Source: Chromatiales bacterium
Lineage (GTDB): Bacteria; Pseudomonadota; Gammaproteobacteria; Steroidobacterales; GCA-2729495
Assembly (NCBI GenBank): GCA_020351875.1
Contig: CP070671.1
Coordinates: 1,842,462 to 1,878,949, forward strand
DNA length: 36,488 bases
Direction: 5' to 3'
The position numbers and the translations under genes were made by a program. This document shows, one piece after another, positions 32,986 through 36,488 of this stretch. The first letter of the stretch is position 1; each line of letters starts with the position of its first letter. The notes under the pieces were generated by a model. The model was not told the DNA's origin, searched no databases, and was given only the letters and a program-made list of their open reading frames with translations.

Positions 32986-33660
32986 TTAATCAGGGCGTTG
33001 CAGCGCCGCGCGCGTGTCGGGTGACAGCGGGGCGGTGAGGCCCCCGGCCACTGTATCGACCAGGTTGCTGACAAACAGCTCGGGCTCGATCATGTCGGCT
33101 GGTTGCTCACCGGCGCTCAGGCGTTCCCGGTCGGCCAGCGCATGAATGACCTGTTCCCACATCAGGCCGAAACGCTGGCCGATGATCCTGGGTGGCACCT
33201 CGGGCAGCGCGGCCCGGAGCAAGGTGATGACCTGCGACAGGCCTTCGCCGAAGCGGCTGTTCCAGAGGTCGAGCAGGCTCACGCGGGGATGACCGATCAG
33301 CTGGGCCATGAAACGGATGTAATGACTGCCGCCGTCGCTCTCGCGGATTTCCTCCACGATGGGTTGCACGATGGCGGAGACAATCGCGCGTACATCATCC
33401 TCGCGTTTATCCGCCCTGAGTGCCGCGAGCATTTCCAGCCGCCGCCGGTTCACGCGCTCCATGCGATATTCGTAAACGGCAGCCACCAGCGCGTCCTTCG
33501 AACCGAAGTGATAGTGCGCGGCCGACGAGTTGCGCTGCCCGGCCGCGGTGTTGATCTGCCGCAGCGATACGCCGTCGATACCCTGTTCCCCGAACAATTG
33601 TTCGCCGGCCAGGATCAGGGCTTCCCGGGTGCGCGCGCTGGCAGATGATGTCGCGGTCAT
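32986..33660 (-). CDS. TetR-family transcriptional regulator
   Basis: 224 residues. The DNA-binding part (about 10-60) reads LFGEQGIDGVSLRQINTAAGQRNSSAAHYHFGSKDAL; the 'NSSAxHYHFGSK' form with a longer C-terminal domain is typical of TetR proteins beside catabolic genes. A perfect palindrome lies 9 nt before its ATG, pointing to autoregulation. The gene is followed on the same strand by the tauD-like and MFS genes, its likely targets. Confidence 0.92.
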   Translation of the reverse strand: MTATSSASARTREALILAGEQLFGEQGIDGVSLRQINTAAGQRNSSAAHYHFGSKDALVAAVYEYRMERVNRRRLEMLAALRADKREDDVRAIVSAIVQPIVEEIRESDGGSHYIRFMAQLIGHPRVSLLDLWNSRFGEGLSQVITLLRAALPEVPPRIIGQRFGLMWEQVIHALADRERLSAGEQPADMIEPELFVSNLVDTVAGGLTAPLSPDTRAALQRPD

Positions 33661-33669
33661 CGCCTAAGC

Positions 33670-33684
33670 GTAGCAGGATGCTAC
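33670..33684. promoter_or_regulatory. Perfect palindrome before tetR
   Basis: GTAGCA-GGA-TGCTAC, a 6-bp perfect inverted repeat with a 3-nt centre, located 10-24 nt upstream of the tetR start. Its position suits binding by TetR to shut off its own gene. Confidence 0.5.
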
Positions 33685-33770
33685 CGGTCGTGATTTGCAG
33701 CGGGGGTCTGTCGTCCGCAGTGCAGCACTAGCCTTTCAATGCCAATTGTCCCGAGCACCAGTGAGTTGGC

Positions 33771-33821
33771 GGCTGGTAACCGCCGTTCATGGGAGGCTGA
33801 ACTCGATTGCGGTTACCAGCC
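33771..33821. repeat. 51-nt two-tier hairpin element with 13-bp perfect arms
   Basis: GGCTGGTAACCGC at 33771-33783 pairs exactly with GCGGTTACCAGCC at 33809-33821. The 25-nt loop holds a second stem, GTTCA/TGAAC (33785-33789 with 33798-33802). It lies between the end of the membrane protein gene and the start of tetR, both on the minus strand. No U-tract follows. It is unrelated to the REP family. Confidence 0.7.
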
Positions 33822-33881
33822 CCAACCGGTGGCGTGGCGCGCTCGGCCCCGGGGGTTGGGGTGCGCCGCGCCAGGCCTTTA

Positions 33882-34763
33882 TCAGGCGGGCGCTGCTGCG
33901 GCGCCGGGTTGCGGGGTGCGGAACACCGCGACACCCGCCAGCACAAACAACGCCAGGACCAGCAGCATGATCAGGCTGTATTCCAGGGGTTTGACCCAGA
34001 CTTCCGGGTAAAGGCCCCAGCGCGAGAAGGCTTCGATCGGTAGCCACAGGATATTCGCGGTCGGAATTGCATAGCGAAACGTAGCACCGAGGCCGCGAAT
34101 CTTCAGCGCCTTCCTGAACAGGTAGACACCCCAGGCGAGGAAGCCGACCGTGATCACCATGGCAGCCACGCTGTCGTACTTGATCAGGCGGGGATCGTTG
34201 ATCATGATCGCGCACAGGTAGATGAACCAGATCAGAAACACGGTTTCGATGGCCGTGGTGCGCGCGTGCTGGCGCTTGTAACCCGGCGTCATGCGACCGG
34301 GCCGCAGTTTGAAGTTCCGGTGGAACCACATGAACATCCGGCAGCGGGTGTCTTTGTTCGCGCCCAGGAAGATCAGCATCGTGATGACGATGAGCGAGGT
34401 GGCCTGAATCATCAGCAGGCCCGGCATCAGGATCGGGATGTCCCCGTCCATGACCGGTTCCAGGTTCAGCCAGTGGCCGAAGTAGTGCCAGGTCCACTCG
34501 AAGAAACCCACCCAGATCAGGAGGCCCCCGACATAGCCGAGAATCGTGGCCTGGTTCTCAGGGCGCTTCAGGCCGATCCAGACCAGGACCAGGCCCAGCG
34601 AACCGATGCTCATGGAAACCACCGTGTCCAGGACCGAAATGCCGCCGGTCATTTCCCACTGCAGCACGACCGTGGTGTGTCCGAGGGCGAGGCCGCAGAA
34701 CACGGTAAGCACGGACAGGATGCCTGCCAGGGGTTGCCGGTCGACGTTCTTTAAAGCTGTCAT
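33882..34763 (-). CDS. Multi-pass membrane protein of unknown family (paralogue 2)
   Basis: 293 residues, about seven hydrophobic segments. It is homologous to the 25373-26308 protein along the whole length: NKDTRCRMFMWF, TAIETVFLIWFIYL, and FRYAIPTANILW match that copy position for position, and both have a W/F-rich segment (LLIWVGFFEWTWHYFGH here). Function unknown. It is divergent from the membrane LytTR regulator at 34988; the word CAGTTCTAT occurs once near each gene in the 224-nt space between them. No HdeA-like partner follows this copy; the 51-nt hairpin does. Confidence 0.82.
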   Translation of the reverse strand: MTALKNVDRQPLAGILSVLTVFCGLALGHTTVVLQWEMTGGISVLDTVVSMSIGSLGLVLVWIGLKRPENQATILGYVGGLLIWVGFFEWTWHYFGHWLNLEPVMDGDIPILMPGLLMIQATSLIVITMLIFLGANKDTRCRMFMWFHRNFKLRPGRMTPGYKRQHARTTAIETVFLIWFIYLCAIMINDPRLIKYDSVAAMVITVGFLAWGVYLFRKALKIRGLGATFRYAIPTANILWLPIEAFSRWGLYPEVWVKPLEYSLIMLLVLALFVLAGVAVFRTPQPGAAAAPA

Positions 34764-34770
34764 TTTTGGT

Positions 34771-34889
34771 TCAGTTCTATTTCCGGATTAAAATTGCCCG
34801 TCCAGCGCGTCGCGCGGGCGCCATTGCGAGACGCGGATTACCGCGTCGACTGAGCATTATCTGACAACATCAGCCAGTTCTATACAACA
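34771..34889. promoter_or_regulatory. Repeated CAGTTCTAT and ACAACA words, possible LytTR sites
   Basis: CAGTTCTAT occurs at 34772-34780 and 34876-34884. ACAACA occurs at 34864-34869 and 34884-34889, 20 bp apart, i.e. two helix turns. From memory, LytTR regulators bind short direct repeats with a central GTT about two turns apart; TCAGTTCTA matches 7 of 9 positions of that consensus. The sites lie between the LytTR gene and the divergent membrane gene. Confidence 0.3.
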
Positions 34890-34987
34890 GGACCACAGGC
34901 CAAAATTCACGGATTCACCAGCGAATTCCCGGGTCCCGGTTCACGCAGCGCGAATTGATGCGCCGGCAGGCCGGGTGGTAGATTGAA

Positions 34988-35968
34988 ATGGTGGAGAAAC
35001 AAAAAGATATAGAGCTTTCCGAGGACGGGGCGCTCGCCAAAGACACGCCACCGGCCGATATCCTGTCGACCCCGTTCACCGAGTGGAACTGGCGCCTGAT
35101 TCTGTTCTACTTGGGCGTGCCGGGCATCATCGCGGTCTACGCCGCCCTGAACAACTGGGCGGTGCTGCAGGTGGCGGGTTATGCGGGCACCCTGCTGTTT
35201 TATGCCGGCCACGCGTTCATTCCCTGGTGGACGACCTGCCTGCTGACCTACCTGTGCATGCGGTTGCTGGCGCGCTGGCGTCCCCGCCAGTTGCTGATCC
35301 TGACGCTCGGTACCGTGCTGGCCTGCGTGGTCATCCTGCCGTATTCCATCTGGCTGACCGAGTCCTTTGCCGCCGGCTGGTTGCCGGGCGATGCAACAGG
35401 GGAGCTGAGCAGCCTGCACATCTACGAAGAGATCGGGTTCTGGTCCTTCACGCTTCGCGCCAGCGTTATCTGGATCGCCGTGAACCTGGTCTTCGATCGT
35501 TTCCTGGGCTTGCCGCGTTACCGGTACGACGTGCCCGCCACGCAGGCTGCGGGTCTGGCCCGAACGAGTGCCGCGGATTCCACCTTTCCAGGAGCGGCAG
35601 ACATTCATGGGTCGGCCGCCGCCCATGAGCCGCGTTTTCTGCAGCGACTACCGGCGCAGCTGGCGGTGGATGACGTCATTGCACTGAAAGCCGAGCAGCA
35701 CTACGTGAAGGTCTACACGCACGAAAAGAGTTTCATGACCCTGTACCGTTTCAGCGACGCGGTGGCCGAGATGGACCCGGAGGCGGGCCGGCAGGTGCAT
35801 CGTTCCTATTGGGTGCGGACAAGTGCGATCCGCCGCCTCAAGCGCGCGGCGAAAAAGTTCGAACTGGAGCTGGTGAACGATCTGACGGTGCCGGTCAGTG
35901 GACCCAATAACGGCCTGGTCAGGCGCCTGGCACAGACCCACGACATCCCGGTGCACCCGCCGCTTTGA
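34988..35968 (+). CDS. Membrane-anchored LytTR-family transcriptional regulator
   Basis: 326 residues. Four hydrophobic segments lie between residues about 35 and 175, a variable linker spans 180-215, and a C-terminal LytTR DNA-binding domain (about 220-320) contains DVIALKAEQHYVKVYT, RFSDAVAEM and VHRSYWVRTSAIRRLKR. It has no receiver domain, so it probably senses something in or across the membrane and binds DNA directly from there. It lies beside a TonB-dependent receptor (minus strand, ending at 35994) and divergent from the unknown membrane protein, both possible targets. Confidence 0.9.
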   Translation: MVEKQKDIELSEDGALAKDTPPADILSTPFTEWNWRLILFYLGVPGIIAVYAALNNWAVLQVAGYAGTLLFYAGHAFIPWWTTCLLTYLCMRLLARWRPRQLLILTLGTVLACVVILPYSIWLTESFAAGWLPGDATGELSSLHIYEEIGFWSFTLRASVIWIAVNLVFDRFLGLPRYRYDVPATQAAGLARTSAADSTFPGAADIHGSAAAHEPRFLQRLPAQLAVDDVIALKAEQHYVKVYTHEKSFMTLYRFSDAVAEMDPEAGRQVHRSYWVRTSAIRRLKRAAKKFELELVNDLTVPVSGPNNGLVRRLAQTHDIPVHPPL

Positions 35969-35993
35969 TTCAGCGACCGAGCCCGGTTCCGGC

Positions 35994-36488
35994 CTAGCGG
36001 TCGAATCTCCAGGTTGCCCGCAGCCCAACGACCCGCGGCGGCGGCAGGAAGGCCATGATGGTTTCATCGCGCGGTTCACCGCCGGCGCTGCCGCCGTACA
36101 TGCCGTTCTTGAAATCCTGGTAGCCCTGGCCCCAGCGCGTGGTGTCATCGTCAAACAGGTTGTCGGCGTAGATCTGCACAGTCCAGTTTTCGCTCTGCAG
36201 GCCAATTTGTGCATCGACCACCCAGAAATCGTCGGTATACGCCGTGCGCACGCGGTCGTAGAGCGCGCGCTCGTCCGTGAACACCGCGATGGTATTCACG
36301 AACCACTCGACGTCGCCTGTCAATGGCGCAGTGTAGTTGGCCTGAAAAGTCGCGGAGTGTTCCGGCACTCCGGCCACGTCGGCGCCGTCACAGTCACCGG
36401 TGGAGCTCTGGCAGATCGCCTGGTCCTTCGCCCGCAGCTCGCCGGCGCTCTGGCCGCGGATTTCGGTGAAATCGAAATCCGTGAACTC
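35994..36488 (-). CDS. TonB-dependent outer-membrane receptor, C-terminal end (partial, cut by window end)
   Basis: The reverse strand is open from the window edge to a TAG at 35994-35996, giving 164 residues of receptor C-terminus. VPEHSATFQANYTAPL, WTVQIYADNLFDDDTTRW and the terminal VVGLRATWRFDR follow the closing barrel strands of the family, in which (V)xxxYxDNLFDD is a hallmark. The plug and most of the barrel are outside the window. It converges on the LytTR gene, which may regulate it. The ligand is unknown. Confidence 0.9.
   Translation of the reverse strand, partial: EFTDFDFTEIRGQSAGELRAKDQAICQSSTGDCDGADVAGVPEHSATFQANYTAPLTGDVEWFVNTIAVFTDERALYDRVRTAYTDDFWVVDAQIGLQSENWTVQIYADNLFDDDTTRWGQGYQDFKNGMYGGSAGGEPRDETIMAFLPPPRVVGLRATWRFDR

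Noticed and set aside
33771..33821. Integron attC site
   Set aside because: Arm symmetry and size are in range, but the arms are perfectly paired without the unpaired bases and core sites of attC, and no integrase or cassette array is nearby.

Overview
The window is GC-rich, densely packed DNA that reads as the chromosome of a heterotrophic, probably aquatic gammaproteobacterium. The evidence is three TonB-dependent receptors, a Tat-exported high-potential iron-sulfur protein, GlnS, MoeA, SirB- and SlyD-like proteins, and many copies of a GTGGGAGCGGCT..AGCCGCGAT REP-type palindrome common between genes in Pseudomonas, xanthomonads and their relatives. Placement below class level is not supported. 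I see no rRNA, tRNA, transposase, phage gene or CRISPR array.

Layout. 1-1313: N-terminal part of a TonB-dependent receptor (minus strand, cut by the window edge). 1515-4060: SDR oxidoreductase and glnS, overlapping by 4 nt. 4271-5601: SAM hydroxide adenosyltransferase and a SlyD-like prolyl isomerase, divergent. 5709-10569: efflux operon padR / membrane-fusion protein / RND pump (minus), all coupled by 4-nt overlaps, with two tandem palindromes in front of padR. 10984-13745: diguanylate cyclase, a secreted TPR-like protein that looks leaderless, HiPIP with a clear terminator, and a SirB-like membrane protein. 13840-22499: molybdenum block, with moeA, a two-domain VOC protein, an alpha/beta molybdoenzyme related to pyrogallol-phloroglucinol transhydroxylase, an NmrA-like NAD(P)-binding protein, a TorD-like chaperone and a receiver-only protein. 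22561-29413: MFS transporter, small membrane protein, TetR regulator divergent from an unknown membrane protein, an HdeA-like secreted protein and a complete TonB-dependent receptor. 29592-33660: aldo/keto reductase, then TetR, TauD-type dioxygenase and MFS. 33882-36488: a second member of the unknown membrane family, divergent from a membrane LytTR regulator, then the C-terminal end of another TonB-dependent receptor (minus).

Most unusual is the molybdoenzyme at 16458-20293. Its large subunit carries the transhydroxylase catalytic residues (His264, Asp294, Ser295 as likely Mo ligand, Tyr521), but several pocket residues differ from the Pelobacter enzyme, and an extra N-terminal domain of about 125 residues looks like an SCP2 lipid-binding fold. 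Its small subunit has lost exactly the four cysteines expected to bind one of the three [4Fe-4S] clusters. I infer a cytoplasmic, possibly net non-redox hydroxyl-transfer or hydration enzyme acting on a hydrophobic substrate, matured by the TorD-like chaperone encoded downstream and supplied with cofactor through MoeA next door. The chemistry and substrate are not shown by the sequence.

A second theme is an unnamed multi-pass membrane family present twice (25373-26308 and 33882-34763), each copy beside a regulator and a TonB-dependent receptor. Good candidate operators can be read in front of padR, both tetR genes, tauD and the LytTR gene.
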